From: Salinisphaera dokdonensis
GTDB taxonomy: Bacteria > Pseudomonadota > Gammaproteobacteria > Nevskiales > Salinisphaeraceae
NCBI RefSeq assembly: GCF_040361215.1
Contig: NZ_APND01000001.1
Span: 62,001-126,000, forward strand
Direction of reading: 5' to 3'
DNA: 64,000 bases
The position numbers and the translations under genes are program-made. Below, piece by piece: positions 16,844 to 25,615 of this stretch (position 1 is the first letter of the stretch; each line of letters begins with the position of its first letter). The notes under the pieces were generated by a model that was given only the letters and a program-made list of their open reading frames with translations, did not search any database and was not told the DNA's origin.

Positions 16844-16871
16844 TTTATAGGGCGCCCGCAAGCTGTTCCAA
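16844..16871 (-). promoter_or_regulatory. Sigma-70-type promoter upstream of metZ
   Basis: Minus-strand TTGGAA (16871-16866) and TATAAA (16849-16844) are separated by 16 bp, giving a start near 16837. The initiated RNA would reach the hairpin at 16815 after about 20 nt. The spacer contains TTGCGGG, a copy of the terminator's 3' arm, so only transcripts coming from purF would carry that copy. Confidence 0.6.
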
Positions 16872-16951
16872 ATCGGCGCAGTTGCAGTATGAAACGACAG
16901 GCTGCGACGATCAACCTCGATCGCCGCAGCGCGGTCGTCACGCGATGGGCT

Positions 16952-18463
16952 TCAGCCGTCGTTATGCAGCTCGAGCACCGCGTTGTCCTTGCGGCGGCGC
17001 TCTTCGCGTGCGGCATCGGCACGGAACAGCTCGAGCTGTTCCAGGTAGGACGCGCTGATATCCGCAGTGACGTATTCGCCGGAGAAGACCGAATCCTCGA
17101 ACTTGTCGAGATCGGCATTGCCGGCCGCCACCGAACGCACGAGGTCTTCCATGTCCTGATAGATCAGCTTGTCGGCACCGATAATATCGGCGATCTCTTC
17201 CTCGCTATGGCCATGCGCCACGAGTTCGGTCGCGCTCGGCATGTCGATGCCGTAGACGTTCGGGTAGCGCACGGGCGGCGCGGCCGAGGCGAAGTAGACC
17301 TTGCGTGCGCCGGCCTCGCGAGCCATTTCGATGATCTGGCGCGAGGTGGTGCCCCGCACGATGGAATCGTCCACCAGCAGCACGTTCTTGTCGGCGAACT
17401 CGAGATCAATCGGGTTGAGCTTCTGGCGTACCGACTTCGCCCGCTGTTCCTGGCCGGGCATGATGAAGGTGCGCCCGATATAGCGGTTCTTGATGAAGCC
17501 TTCGCGGTACTTTACGTCGAGCTGGCTGGCCAGTTCGACCGCCGCGGTACGGCTGGTCGACGGAATCGGGATCACCACGTCGATGTCGTGATCGGGCCAT
17601 TCGCGCTGGATCTTCTCGGCGAGATAGGTGCCCATACGCAGACGCGCCTTGTAGACATAGACGTCATCGATCACCGAATCGGGGCGGGAAAGATAGACAT
17701 ACTCGAAGATGCACGGCGCATAGCTGGGCTTGTCCGCGCACTGCTGTACGTGGATCTGGCCGTCGAGCGTGATGACCACGCATTCGCCGGGATTGATGTC
17801 GTCGATCAGCTCGTAACCGAGCGCGTCGAGTGCGACCGATTCCGAGGCGATCATGTAATCGGTGCCAGTCTCGGTTTCGCGCTTGCCGTAGACGACCGGA
17901 CGAATGCCGTTCGGGTCGCGGAAACCGATCAGGCCATAGCCCGTGATCAGCGCGGTGGCGGCATAACCGCCGCTGCAACGCCGATGCAGCGCCGTGACCG
18001 CCTCGAAGATATCGCCGGGACTGAGCTCGAGGCGCTCGCTGCGCATCAGTTCGTGGGCGAACACGTTGAGCAGGATTTCGGAATCCGAGTCGGTGTTCAG
18101 ATGACGACGGTCGGAACGAAACAGCTCTTCCTTGAGCTGGTCCGCATTGGTGAGATTGCCGTTGTGGGACAGGCAGATGCCGTAAGGCGTGTTCACATAG
18201 AACGGCTGTGCCTCGGCACTGGTTTCGACGCCGGCCGTCGGGTAGCGCACGTGCCCGACCCCGGCATTACCCTGCAGGCGCAGCATGTGGTCGGTACGGA
18301 ACACATCACGCACGAGCCCGTTGTCCTTGCGCAGGAACATCTTGCCGCCGCCCGTGGTGACGATGCCGGCCGCATCCTGACCGCGGTGCTGCAGCACCGT
18401 GAGTGCGTCGTATATTTCCTGGTTAACCGGGGTCTGGGAAACAATGCCAACAATGCCGCACAT
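16952..18463 (-). CDS. purF: Amidophosphoribosyltransferase
   Basis: PurF converts PRPP and glutamine to phosphoribosylamine, the committed step of purine synthesis. The 503-residue protein begins MCGIVGIV, so Cys2 becomes the N-terminal nucleophile after Met removal, as in class II glutamine amidotransferases. LQHRGQDAAGI and the NGNLTN loop follow. The phosphoribosyltransferase half has VLLVDDSIVRGTTSRQII, the PRPP-binding signature. The length matches the E. coli enzyme (505). It is 20 bp downstream of cvpA, the conserved cvpA-purF pair. Confidence 0.97.
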   Translation of the reverse strand: MCGIVGIVSQTPVNQEIYDALTVLQHRGQDAAGIVTTGGGKMFLRKDNGLVRDVFRTDHMLRLQGNAGVGHVRYPTAGVETSAEAQPFYVNTPYGICLSHNGNLTNADQLKEELFRSDRRHLNTDSDSEILLNVFAHELMRSERLELSPGDIFEAVTALHRRCSGGYAATALITGYGLIGFRDPNGIRPVVYGKRETETGTDYMIASESVALDALGYELIDDINPGECVVITLDGQIHVQQCADKPSYAPCIFEYVYLSRPDSVIDDVYVYKARLRMGTYLAEKIQREWPDHDIDVVIPIPSTSRTAAVELASQLDVKYREGFIKNRYIGRTFIMPGQEQRAKSVRQKLNPIDLEFADKNVLLVDDSIVRGTTSRQIIEMAREAGARKVYFASAAPPVRYPNVYGIDMPSATELVAHGHSEEEIADIIGADKLIYQDMEDLVRSVAAGNADLDKFEDSVFSGEYVTADISASYLEQLELFRADAAREERRRKDNAVLELHNDG

Positions 18464-18483
18464 AAGGGGATCCGAAGAGGAGT

Positions 18484-19017
18484 TTAAGTAGAAGACGTCT
18501 TGGGCGAGGACGGCGTATCGGACACGTCCGGATAGGTCACCGCGCCCGCCAGATCAGGTGGCAGATAGCCGCGGACCCAGACTGCGCCGTCCTGCAGGTG
18601 ACCGATGAAGATCGATTGCTGCCACCAGTCGTCGCGTGGCACGGGCGTCACGCCCGCCAGCAGCACAAGCACGACGAGCACGGCTATGCCGCGCAGCACG
18701 CCAAACAGGCCGCCGATGGCCCGATCCGTGCCGGCGAAACCGGTCTGATTGACCAGCCGCCCGATGATGTAATTGAGGATGCCGCCGAGAACGAGGACGG
18801 TGATGAAGATCACGCCGAACGCCACCGCCAGCCGCGCCGAGGCGACTGAAATCCAGCGTTCGAGAAAGATGGCGCCAGCATCGGCGAACAGAAACGCCAG
18901 ATAAAACGCGAGCACCCAGGTCGCGAGACCGATGGCTTCGCGCAGGAACCCACGAAAGAAGCCGATGACCGCAGACAGCGCGATCACCGCAACTATGGCT
19001 AAATCGACCCAGATCAT
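18484..19017 (-). CDS. cvpA: CvpA-family inner-membrane protein
   Basis: This 177-residue protein has four hydrophobic helices, starting with MIWVDLAIVAVIALSAVIGF followed by the family signature FRGFLREAIGL. A C-terminal soluble tail follows. CvpA is linked to colicin V production and envelope or bile-stress tolerance in enterics; its molecular role is unclear. The position directly before purF is conserved across gammaproteobacteria. Confidence 0.93.
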   Translation of the reverse strand: MIWVDLAIVAVIALSAVIGFFRGFLREAIGLATWVLAFYLAFLFADAGAIFLERWISVASARLAVAFGVIFITVLVLGGILNYIIGRLVNQTGFAGTDRAIGGLFGVLRGIAVLVVLVLLAGVTPVPRDDWWQQSIFIGHLQDGAVWVRGYLPPDLAGAVTYPDVSDTPSSPKTSST

Positions 19018-19084
19018 TGCACTCGCTCGCGCCGGCCGGACGCACCAATTCTAGCAAACCGTCGGCGGCACCGACGGCCTGGTG

Positions 19085-19783
19085 TCATTCCGCGCGCCGA
19101 ACCAGGGTCGCGCGACCGCTGCTACGTAGCTGCGAAGCGGCCGCATTGGCGCTTTCCTCGTTCTCGAACGGGCCGACGCGCACCCGGTAGTAGGTCTTGC
19201 CGTTGACGTCGCCCGCGCGATAGAACGCCTTGAATTCGCTGTTGAGCTCCTGCGCCAGACGTTCAGCGTTGGCTTCATCGCCAAAGCTCGCCACCTGTAC
19301 GACGTAACCACCGCTGAAGCTTGCGTTCTGGCGCAGGCTCGCGCTGTTAGTGGACGGCTCGGGAGTGGATGCAGCCGGCTCTGGCGCGGATTCGGGCTCA
19401 GGCGTAGGCTCGTTGCGCGGTTCAGGCGCGGGTTCCGGCTCCGGCGCGGGGCTTGGCTCACGCTCCGGTTCGGGATCCGGCTCGCTCGAGGGCGATACGG
19501 CTTCCGGCAGCTCCGGCGCCTGCTCTGCTTCTGGTTCTGGCGCGCTCTCGCGCTCATCCCGAACGCCACTCGATCCATCGACTTCCAGGGAGTCGTCTTC
19601 GCGACGGCGCGCCTCGTCCGATGCCGGGCGTGCCTGGCCGTCGGGCGATACCTCGTAGACCCGCATCGATTCCGAATCGCCGTCACCGCCTTGCATGCAG
19701 CGCGCCAGCATCAGCGGCAACGCAATACCGATGATCACCAGGACCACGGCGCCTACGACTCGTTTTTTCATCACGTCCTTCAT
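19085..19783 (-). CDS. dedD: SPOR-domain cell-division protein (DedD-like)
   Basis: This 232-residue protein has a short cytoplasmic N-terminus and one transmembrane helix (residues 8-24, VVGAVVLVIIGIALPLM). A long linker rich in Pro-Glu pairs follows (about residues 75-145). It ends with a SPOR domain (150-232, YVVQVASFGDEANAERLAQELN and YYRVRVGPFENEESA) that binds denuded septal peptidoglycan. This is the layout of DedD, a non-essential divisome protein. The first ATG overlaps the folC stop (ATGA). The second ATG (19771) has AAGGA upstream and may be the real start. The position between folC and cvpA is typical. Confidence 0.88.
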   Translation of the reverse strand: MKDVMKKRVVGAVVLVIIGIALPLMLARCMQGGDGDSESMRVYEVSPDGQARPASDEARRREDDSLEVDGSSGVRDERESAPEPEAEQAPELPEAVSPSSEPDPEPEREPSPAPEPEPAPEPRNEPTPEPESAPEPAASTPEPSTNSASLRQNASFSGGYVVQVASFGDEANAERLAQELNSEFKAFYRAGDVNGKTYYRVRVGPFENEESANAAASQLRSSGRATLVRRAE

Positions 19784-21036
19784 GACGGGGATTGCCTCCG
19801 GGCGTGGGCCACGGTGAGAAAGGAACCACAGACCACAACACGGTCACCGGCCTCGCCTGCATCGAGGGCCGCCTCGAGCGCCGCGCGGGGGTGATCGAAA
19901 CACGGCGCGTCTATCTCGCTACGGCGCGCCAGAACTTCGGCCATCAGCCCACGTGTACCGATACCGTCCAGACTCGCGAAATAGAACCGATCGGCCACTT
20001 TTTCAAGGTTCGAGATCACAGCCTCTACCGGTTTGTCGGCCAGCATGCCGAGTACGACGTGAGTAGAGCCTGTCGTGGGTTCGTTGACCAGATCGCACAC
20101 GAGCATGGCGACAGCTTCGGCGTTATGGCCGACATCGTAGATGATCGGCAGTATGTCGTCGACACGCTCGCGCCGACCAATCAGGGCCGCCTGCTCGCGA
20201 CAGGCCTTGTCGATCGTAGCCGTCGTCGGCCACGCGCCAGTCATCGCCTGAACGCTGACCAGCGCGCCCGCCAGATTGTCGGTTATCACGCCGGGCGGCT
20301 CGTCACACTCGATGGTCTTTTCACCGCAGACGAAACGCCAGCGGCCATTGGTTTGCGTGATGTCAAAGGCTTCACCGATACATCCAAGCTTTGCACCGAG
20401 GCTTTTCGCGTGGGCATCGATCACGCGCGGGCGATCGCGATCGCAACAGAACGCGGGCTGCTGCGCGCGCATCACGCCGGCCTTCTCATAGCCAATACTC
20501 TCGCGATCCGGGCCAAGCCAGTCGACATGATCGAGCCCGATATTAGTAATCAGAGCCACGTCGGCATCGACAATATTGACCGCGTCGAGCCGCCCGCCCA
20601 GACCGACCTCGAGCACGGCATAGTCCACGCCCGCCTGCACGAACAGCCAGAGCGCGGCGAGTGTGCCGTATTCGAAAAACGTCAGTGACGTGTCGCCACG
20701 CGCCGCTTCGATGGCGCAGAAGGCGTCACAAAGCGCGGCGTCCGAGACAGGCTCGGCATCGATGCGAAAGCGCTCGTTGTAGCGCCATAGATGGGGCGAG
20801 GTGTAGGTGCCAACACGGCCCTGCTCGCGCAGCATGCTCTCGATCAGCGCCGCACAGCTGCCCTTACCGTTGGTGCCGGCAATGACGACACAGCGTGCTG
20901 CCAGATCGCGCACGCCAAGCGTGTCGGCCACGCGACCGACACGCTCGAGACCGAGATCCATCTCGGTGGCGTGCAGGGTGAGCTGCCACGCCAGCCAGTC
21001 GTCGACGCTGCCGTTGAGCGGCGGCGCCGCCGTCAC
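19780..21036 (-). CDS. folC: Bifunctional dihydrofolate synthase/folylpolyglutamate synthase
   Basis: FolC adds glutamate to dihydropteroate and then further gamma-linked glutamates to folates. The 418-residue Mur-ligase-type protein has the P-loop VVIAGTNGKGSCAAL (about residues 50-64), TSPHLWRYNERFRID, the omega-like SLTFFEYGTLAALW, and the C-terminal domain segment YDVGHNAEAV. It overlaps both neighbours by 4 nt, consistent with an accD-folC-dedD operon. Confidence 0.95.
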   Translation of the reverse strand: MTAAPPLNGSVDDWLAWQLTLHATEMDLGLERVGRVADTLGVRDLAARCVVIAGTNGKGSCAALIESMLREQGRVGTYTSPHLWRYNERFRIDAEPVSDAALCDAFCAIEAARGDTSLTFFEYGTLAALWLFVQAGVDYAVLEVGLGGRLDAVNIVDADVALITNIGLDHVDWLGPDRESIGYEKAGVMRAQQPAFCCDRDRPRVIDAHAKSLGAKLGCIGEAFDITQTNGRWRFVCGEKTIECDEPPGVITDNLAGALVSVQAMTGAWPTTATIDKACREQAALIGRRERVDDILPIIYDVGHNAEAVAMLVCDLVNEPTTGSTHVVLGMLADKPVEAVISNLEKVADRFYFASLDGIGTRGLMAEVLARRSEIDAPCFDHPRAALEAALDAGEAGDRVVVCGSFLTVAHARRQSPS

Positions 21037-21944
21037 GCCTCTTCGGTCGGAGTCGCCGCCGCTTCTTCGGCCGGTGTCTCCGGCGCAGCTTCCTGATGCA
21101 TGAACACCGAAACCACCTGATGAATACGATCACGCAGATGCTTGCGTTCGACGATCATGTCGATCGCGCCGTGCTCGAGCAGGAATTCGCTGCGCTGGAA
21201 GCCTTCCGGCAACGTCTGCTTCACGGTCTGCTCGATCACGCGCGGGCCGGCGAAGCCGATCAGTGCTTCGGGCTCGGCGACGTTGATATCACCGAGCATG
21301 GCGTAGCTTGCCGCGACGCCGCCCATCGTCGGATGGGTAAGCACCGAAACAAACGGCAGGCCGTGATCGGCCAGGCGCGTGAGTGCGGCACTCGTCTTGC
21401 CCATCTGCAGCAGCGAGAACAGGCCTTCCTGCATGCGCGCGCCGCCACTCGCAGAGAAAAATACGAACGGGCAACCGCGCTCGAGGGCGGCATCCACGCC
21501 ACGCACGAAGGTCTCGCCGACCACGCTGCCCATCGAGCCGCCCATGAAACGAAAATCCAGGGCACCGGCAACAATCGGCATCTGCTTGAGCGTTCCGGCC
21601 ATCGCAAGCGCGGCTTCGCGCTCGCCCGAGTCCTTCTGTGCCTGGCTCAGCCGGTCACGGTACTTCTTGCTGTCCCGGAATTTGAGCGGATCGCGCGGCT
21701 CGATACCGAGCGCCAGCTCTTCGCGGTTCTCCGGATCGAGAAACAAGTCGAGACGCTTGCGCGCACGCAAACGCTGATGAGCGTTGCACTTCGGGCAGAC
21801 CTCAAGCGAACGTTCCATCTCGGCGCTGTAAAGGACCGCACCGCAATTGCTGCACTTGGTCCAGAGTCCCTGTGGGACATTGCTCTTCTTCGCCGCGGAA
21901 TCGTTGCGCATCTGCGACGGCATCAATTTTTCGAGCCAGCTCAT
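21033..21944 (-). CDS. accD: Acetyl-CoA carboxylase carboxyltransferase subunit beta
   Basis: AccD pairs with AccA to transfer the carboxyl group from carboxybiotin to acetyl-CoA, giving malonyl-CoA for fatty-acid synthesis. The 303-residue protein starts MSWLEKLMPS and has an N-terminal zinc ribbon with paired cysteines (CSNC and CPKC, about residues 32-57). The crotonase-like domain follows (MGGSMGSVVGETFVRG, SASGGARMQEG, THPTMGGVAASYA). A low-complexity Ala/Glu tail ends the protein. Stops and starts overlap with trpA upstream and folC downstream, so lipid synthesis is transcriptionally tied to tryptophan and folate genes here. Confidence 0.97.
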   Translation of the reverse strand: MSWLEKLMPSQMRNDSAAKKSNVPQGLWTKCSNCGAVLYSAEMERSLEVCPKCNAHQRLRARKRLDLFLDPENREELALGIEPRDPLKFRDSKKYRDRLSQAQKDSGEREAALAMAGTLKQMPIVAGALDFRFMGGSMGSVVGETFVRGVDAALERGCPFVFFSASGGARMQEGLFSLLQMGKTSAALTRLADHGLPFVSVLTHPTMGGVAASYAMLGDINVAEPEALIGFAGPRVIEQTVKQTLPEGFQRSEFLLEHGAIDMIVERKHLRDRIHQVVSVFMHQEAAPETPAEEAAATPTEEA

Positions 21945-22777
21945 GCGCGGCGTGCCTCCCCTTTTCGGTTGTCCTGTTCGTCCATTGCGTGACGCATGGC
22001 CGACAGCGTATCGCGTAACGCGTTCTCCGTGGCAGATCGATCAGCGCCGTGTTCGGCGATCTGGCGCACGAGCGCGCTGCCGACCACCACTGCGTCCGCG
22101 ACCTGCGCCACATCGGCGGCGTTGGCCGCGGTGCTCACGCCGAAGCCGACAGCCACGGGCAGCGCGCTCTTGGCGCGAATGCGTTCGATCGCCTGCGCGA
22201 GCGAGGACACGTCCAGACTGGCCGAGCCGGTCACGCCCTTGAAGGATACGTAGTAGATGAACCCGCCCGCGTTCGCACAGATTCGCTCGATGCGTTCGTC
22301 GCCGGTGGTCGGCGCAATCAGGCAGACCGGGTCGAGATTCGCGGCCTGCAGCGTCGGCGTGACTTCCGGCGCTTCTTCCGCGGTCATGTCGACGATCAAC
22401 ACGCCGTCGACCCCGGCCTGCTGTGCGCGCGAAGCAAACGCTTCCAGCCCGAGCCGATCGATGGGGTTGAGATAGCCCATCAGCACCACGGGCGTATCGC
22501 CGTCTTTTTCGCGAAAATCGGCAATCATGTCGAGCACACGCGACAGACTCGTCCCGGCCGCCAGTGCACGCTCACATGCACCCTGGATGACCGGGCCATC
22601 CGCCATCGGGTCGGAGAACGGCACGCCGACTTCGAGCACGTCCGCACCGGCCTCGACCAGCGCGTGCATGAACCCGACCGTGGCGTCAGGCGCGGGGTCA
22701 CCCGCGGTGATATACGGGATGAGCGCGGTACGTCCCTGCTCACGCAAGGCTTGAAAACGGTTATCCAGCCGGCTCAT
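21941..22777 (-). CDS. trpA: Tryptophan synthase alpha subunit
   Basis: TrpA cleaves indole-3-glycerol phosphate and channels indole to TrpB. The 278-residue TIM barrel shows the catalytic Glu in VLEVGVPFSDPMADGPVIQ and Asp in DGVLIVDMTAEE. The phosphate-binding YYVSFKGVTGS and VGFGVSTAANA are also present. The ATG at 22777 has AGGAGAA upstream and overlaps the trpB stop as ATGA. The gene overlaps accD by 4 nt at its end. Confidence 0.96.
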   Translation of the reverse strand: MSRLDNRFQALREQGRTALIPYITAGDPAPDATVGFMHALVEAGADVLEVGVPFSDPMADGPVIQGACERALAAGTSLSRVLDMIADFREKDGDTPVVLMGYLNPIDRLGLEAFASRAQQAGVDGVLIVDMTAEEAPEVTPTLQAANLDPVCLIAPTTGDERIERICANAGGFIYYVSFKGVTGSASLDVSSLAQAIERIRAKSALPVAVGFGVSTAANAADVAQVADAVVVGSALVRQIAEHGADRSATENALRDTLSAMRHAMDEQDNRKGEARRA

Positions 22778-24021
22778 AGCGTTTCTCCTGCGGCCTCGGC
22801 AACGCTCGACATATCCTTGTCGCCACGACCGGACATGTTCACCAGCACGATCTGATCCGGTTGCATCGTTGCCGCAAGCTTCTGCGCATAGGCCACGGCA
22901 TGGGCCGACTCGAGCGCCGGCATGATGCCTTCGATACGCGTGCATTCGTGGAAAGCCGCAAGCGCGTCGGCATCGCCGACATCCACATAGTGGGCCCGGC
23001 CGATATCCTTGAGCCAGGAATGCTCAGGCCCCACGCCCGGATAATCGAGGCCGGCGGAAACCGAATGGGTGGCGCTGATCTGGCCGTTTTCGTCCTGCAT
23101 GATGTAGGTGCGATTGCCGTGCAGCACGCCGGAACGCCCGGCCGACAGCGGTGCGGCGTGGCGCCCCGTTGAGACGCCGTCGCCGCCGGCTTCCACGCCG
23201 TAGATCTCGACATCCTCGTCATCGAGAAACGGGTGGAACAGACCGATGGCGTTCGAGCCGCCGCCCACACAGGCGACGATCGCATCGGGCAGTCGATTGC
23301 AGCGTTCCAGCATCTGGCGGCGCGATTCGCGGCCGATTACGGCCTGGAAATCGCGCACCATCGCCGGGTACGGGTGCGGCCCGGCCACCGTGCCGATGAT
23401 GTAGAACGTGTCGTCCACATTCGCGACCCAGTCGCGCAGCGCTTCGTTGAGCGCATCCTTGAGCGTCTTCGAGCCCGAATCCACCGGGCGCACTTCCGCA
23501 CCCAGCAGGCGCATGCGGTAGACGTTGGTCGCCTGGCGGCGCATGTCCTCGCTGCCCATATAGACAACGCATTCCATGCCGAGACGCGCCGCGACCGTGG
23601 CCGAAGCCACGCCGTGCTGGCCGGCGCCCGTCTCGGCGATGATGCGCTTCTTGCCCATGCGCTCGGCGAGCAATGCCTGGCCGATGGTGTTGTTGATCTT
23701 GTGCGCGCCGGTGTGATTCAGGTCCTCGCGCTTGAACCAGATCTGCGCGCCGCCCGCCTTCTTCGACAGGCGCTCGGCGTGATAAATCGGCGTGGGCCGA
23801 CCGACGTAATCGGCCAGATCGGCATCCAGCGCTTGCATGAAAGCCGGGTCGTTGCGGGCCGACTCGTACGCCTGGGCCAGCTCTTCGAGTGGCGCCATGA
23901 GCGTTTCCGCCACGAAGCGACCACCGTAGGGCCCGAAATGTCCACGCGCGTCCGGCATATTCCGCCAGGCCTGAGCGAGCGGCGCCGATGTATCGATGGA
24001 TTGCGCGTCTGTATTCGCCAT
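22774..24021 (-). CDS. trpB: Tryptophan synthase beta subunit
   Basis: TrpB condenses indole with serine using PLP. The 415-residue protein has FGPYGGRFVAETLM and the PLP-lysine segment KREDLNHTGAHKINN. It also has ETGAGQHGVASATVAARLG, CVGGGSNAIGLFHPF and the C-terminal NMSGRGDKDM. AGAGG precedes the ATG. trpF lies 101 nt upstream on the same strand. By recall, Pseudomonas has moved trpBA elsewhere; here they sit in the presumably ancestral trpF-trpBA-accD order. Confidence 0.97.
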   Translation of the reverse strand: MANTDAQSIDTSAPLAQAWRNMPDARGHFGPYGGRFVAETLMAPLEELAQAYESARNDPAFMQALDADLADYVGRPTPIYHAERLSKKAGGAQIWFKREDLNHTGAHKINNTIGQALLAERMGKKRIIAETGAGQHGVASATVAARLGMECVVYMGSEDMRRQATNVYRMRLLGAEVRPVDSGSKTLKDALNEALRDWVANVDDTFYIIGTVAGPHPYPAMVRDFQAVIGRESRRQMLERCNRLPDAIVACVGGGSNAIGLFHPFLDDEDVEIYGVEAGGDGVSTGRHAAPLSAGRSGVLHGNRTYIMQDENGQISATHSVSAGLDYPGVGPEHSWLKDIGRAHYVDVGDADALAAFHECTRIEGIMPALESAHAVAYAQKLAATMQPDQIVLVNMSGRGDKDMSSVAEAAGETL

Positions 24022-24122
24022 GTCTATTGAACCTCTGGCCGATCGGCCGGCCCCATTGCCGGACTTCGATCGATGATTCTGTCTTTCGCTGTCTTGTAAC
24101 CGCGTACCGGGCGCGGCTGTCT

Positions 24123-24791
24123 CTATCCTTCGGCGGCGCGGTCGGCGCCGTTCCTGCGACTGCCCGGGCGCGCCTGATCCACAGCGCTCATGAAATCGCG
24201 GATCTGCTGCGCGTCCTTGATGCCGGGCGCGCTCTCCACACCGCTGCTGACATCCACTGCATACGGCGCAAAGTGCTCTATGGCTGCAGCGACGTTCCCC
24301 GGGTTCAACCCGCCCGCGACGATGGTCGGCATGTTCGGAAGCTGAGCCTGACTGTTCCAGTCGAAGGTCTTGCCGCTGCCACCCGCCGCGCCGGCTCGGT
24401 TCGCATCAAGCAAAAGCCCTTGGGCGTCGTGGTAATGGTCGGCCCAGGCAGCGAGGTCGATCGCCTCCTCGCCCATAGGCACGGCCTTCATGTAGGGCCA
24501 TGCAAAACGACGGCAGAACTCCGCGGTTTCGCGACCATGAAATTGCAGGGCATCGGGGCGCAGCTCATCGAGCACGGCTTGCACATCGGCAGCAGCAGGC
24601 TCGAGGAAAAGCGCGACACGGGCCACGAATGGGGGCAGTTCTTCGCTGATGCGTCGCGCGGTCGCCATGGAAACAGCCCGCGAGCTATCCGGGTGAAAGA
24701 CCAGCCCGATCGCGTCCGCGCCCGCGTCTACAGCCGCTGCCGCATCTTCGGTCCGTGTAATTCCGCAGATCTTGACCCGTACTCGTTTCAT
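24123..24791 (-). CDS. trpF: Phosphoribosylanthranilate isomerase
   Basis: TrpF catalyses the Amadori rearrangement of phosphoribosylanthranilate in tryptophan synthesis. The 222-residue barrel has the catalytic Cys in VKICGITRTEDA and Asp in LLLDANRAG. Other motifs are GADAIGLVF, DALQFHG, IVAGGLNPGNV and AVDVSSGVES. The C-terminal tail is a little longer than usual and Arg-rich. It follows truA by 44 nt on the same strand. The other trp genes (trpE, D, C) are not in the window. Confidence 0.96.
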   Translation of the reverse strand: MKRVRVKICGITRTEDAAAAVDAGADAIGLVFHPDSSRAVSMATARRISEELPPFVARVALFLEPAAADVQAVLDELRPDALQFHGRETAEFCRRFAWPYMKAVPMGEEAIDLAAWADHYHDAQGLLLDANRAGAAGGSGKTFDWNSQAQLPNMPTIVAGGLNPGNVAAAIEHFAPYAVDVSSGVESAPGIKDAQQIRDFMSAVDQARPGSRRNGADRAAEG

Positions 24792-24835
24792 CTGCCGTCG
24801 CGCTCGCCGCTCGACTCTTTAGCCAATGCGTCAGT

Positions 24836-25615
24836 TTACCAGCCGTCGTCATCCAGCGCCGGGGGCGGCAGCTCGAAATCCGGGCCGTAGTGCACACGCC
24901 GGAGCGAAAGCCCCTGGGCCGGCGCGGTCATGCCCGCACGCCGCCGATCGCCACCGGCAAGCAGCTCAGCGACCCAGTTCCCATCGTTTTGCCCACGGCC
25001 GACCGGCAACAAGGTGCCCACGATATTGCGAACCATGTGATGCAAAAACGCGTTCGCATGCACGTCTAGGCGCAGCCAGTCGCCTCGCCGCGACACATCG
25101 CAGCGACTGACTTCACGCCAGGGCGTCTTCGCCTGACAGGCGGCTGCTCGAAATGCACTGAAATCGTGGCGCCCCACTAAATGCTGGGCCGCCGCGTGCA
25201 TGGCTTCGGCATCGAGCCGGTTATGCGAATGGAACGCGCGATTTCGCCATAGCGCGCTAGGCGCCGTGCGATCGAGAATCCAGTAGCGGTATTCGCGCGC
25301 AATCGCGCCAAAACGCGCATGAAAGGTCTCGGGCACCGGAATCACCCATTGCAGGGCAACATCGTCCGGCAGATACCGATTGGTACCCAGCAACCACGCG
25401 CGTTCACTACGTTCTGCGTCGGTATCGAAATGCACGATCTGGCCCTGGGCATGAACGCCCGTGTCCGTACGGCCGCTGCATATCGTGCGCACGGGTCGGT
25501 TCGCGAGACGGGCCAAGGCCGCTTCGAGCGTATCCTGCACGCTCGAGGCATGAGGCTGACTCTGCCAGCCGTGATAGCCCGAGCCGTCGTACTCGACACA
25601 CGCTGCCCAGCGCAC
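24836..25615 (-). CDS. truA: tRNA pseudouridine(38-40) synthase
   Basis: TruA isomerises uridines 38-40 in the tRNA anticodon stem. The 259-residue protein shows VEYDGSGYHGWQ at the N-terminus, the catalytic Asp in CSGRTDTGVHAQGQ, YRYWILDR and AFLHHMVRNIVGTL. The start is a GTG whose G is the last base of the fimV TAG, a 1-nt overlap. The fimV-truA-trpF order is conserved, by recall, in Pseudomonas. Confidence 0.96.
   Translation of the reverse strand: MRWAACVEYDGSGYHGWQSQPHASSVQDTLEAALARLANRPVRTICSGRTDTGVHAQGQIVHFDTDAERSERAWLLGTNRYLPDDVALQWVIPVPETFHARFGAIAREYRYWILDRTAPSALWRNRAFHSHNRLDAEAMHAAAQHLVGRHDFSAFRAAACQAKTPWREVSRCDVSRRGDWLRLDVHANAFLHHMVRNIVGTLLPVGRGQNDGNWVAELLAGGDRRRAGMTAPAQGLSLRRVHYGPDFELPPPALDDDGW

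Noticed and set aside
16785..16871. SAM riboswitch before metZ
   Set aside because: The leader from the promoter to the hairpin is only about 20 nt and lacks the helices of any SAM aptamer I can recognise. A plain terminator or attenuator fits better.
15490..18487. Long plus-strand frames opposite metZ and purF
   Set aside because: Both are antisense to genes with intact catalytic motifs and look like reverse-complement shadows.
19350..19658. Pro-Glu repeat region as a DNA repeat or phase-variable tract
   Set aside because: Codons within the Pro-Glu linker of the SPOR protein vary, so it is a low-complexity protein linker rather than a slippage-prone nucleotide repeat.
24022..24122. Leader-peptide attenuator between trpF and trpB
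   Set aside because: The 101-bp gap has no Trp-codon run and no hairpin followed by a T-tract.
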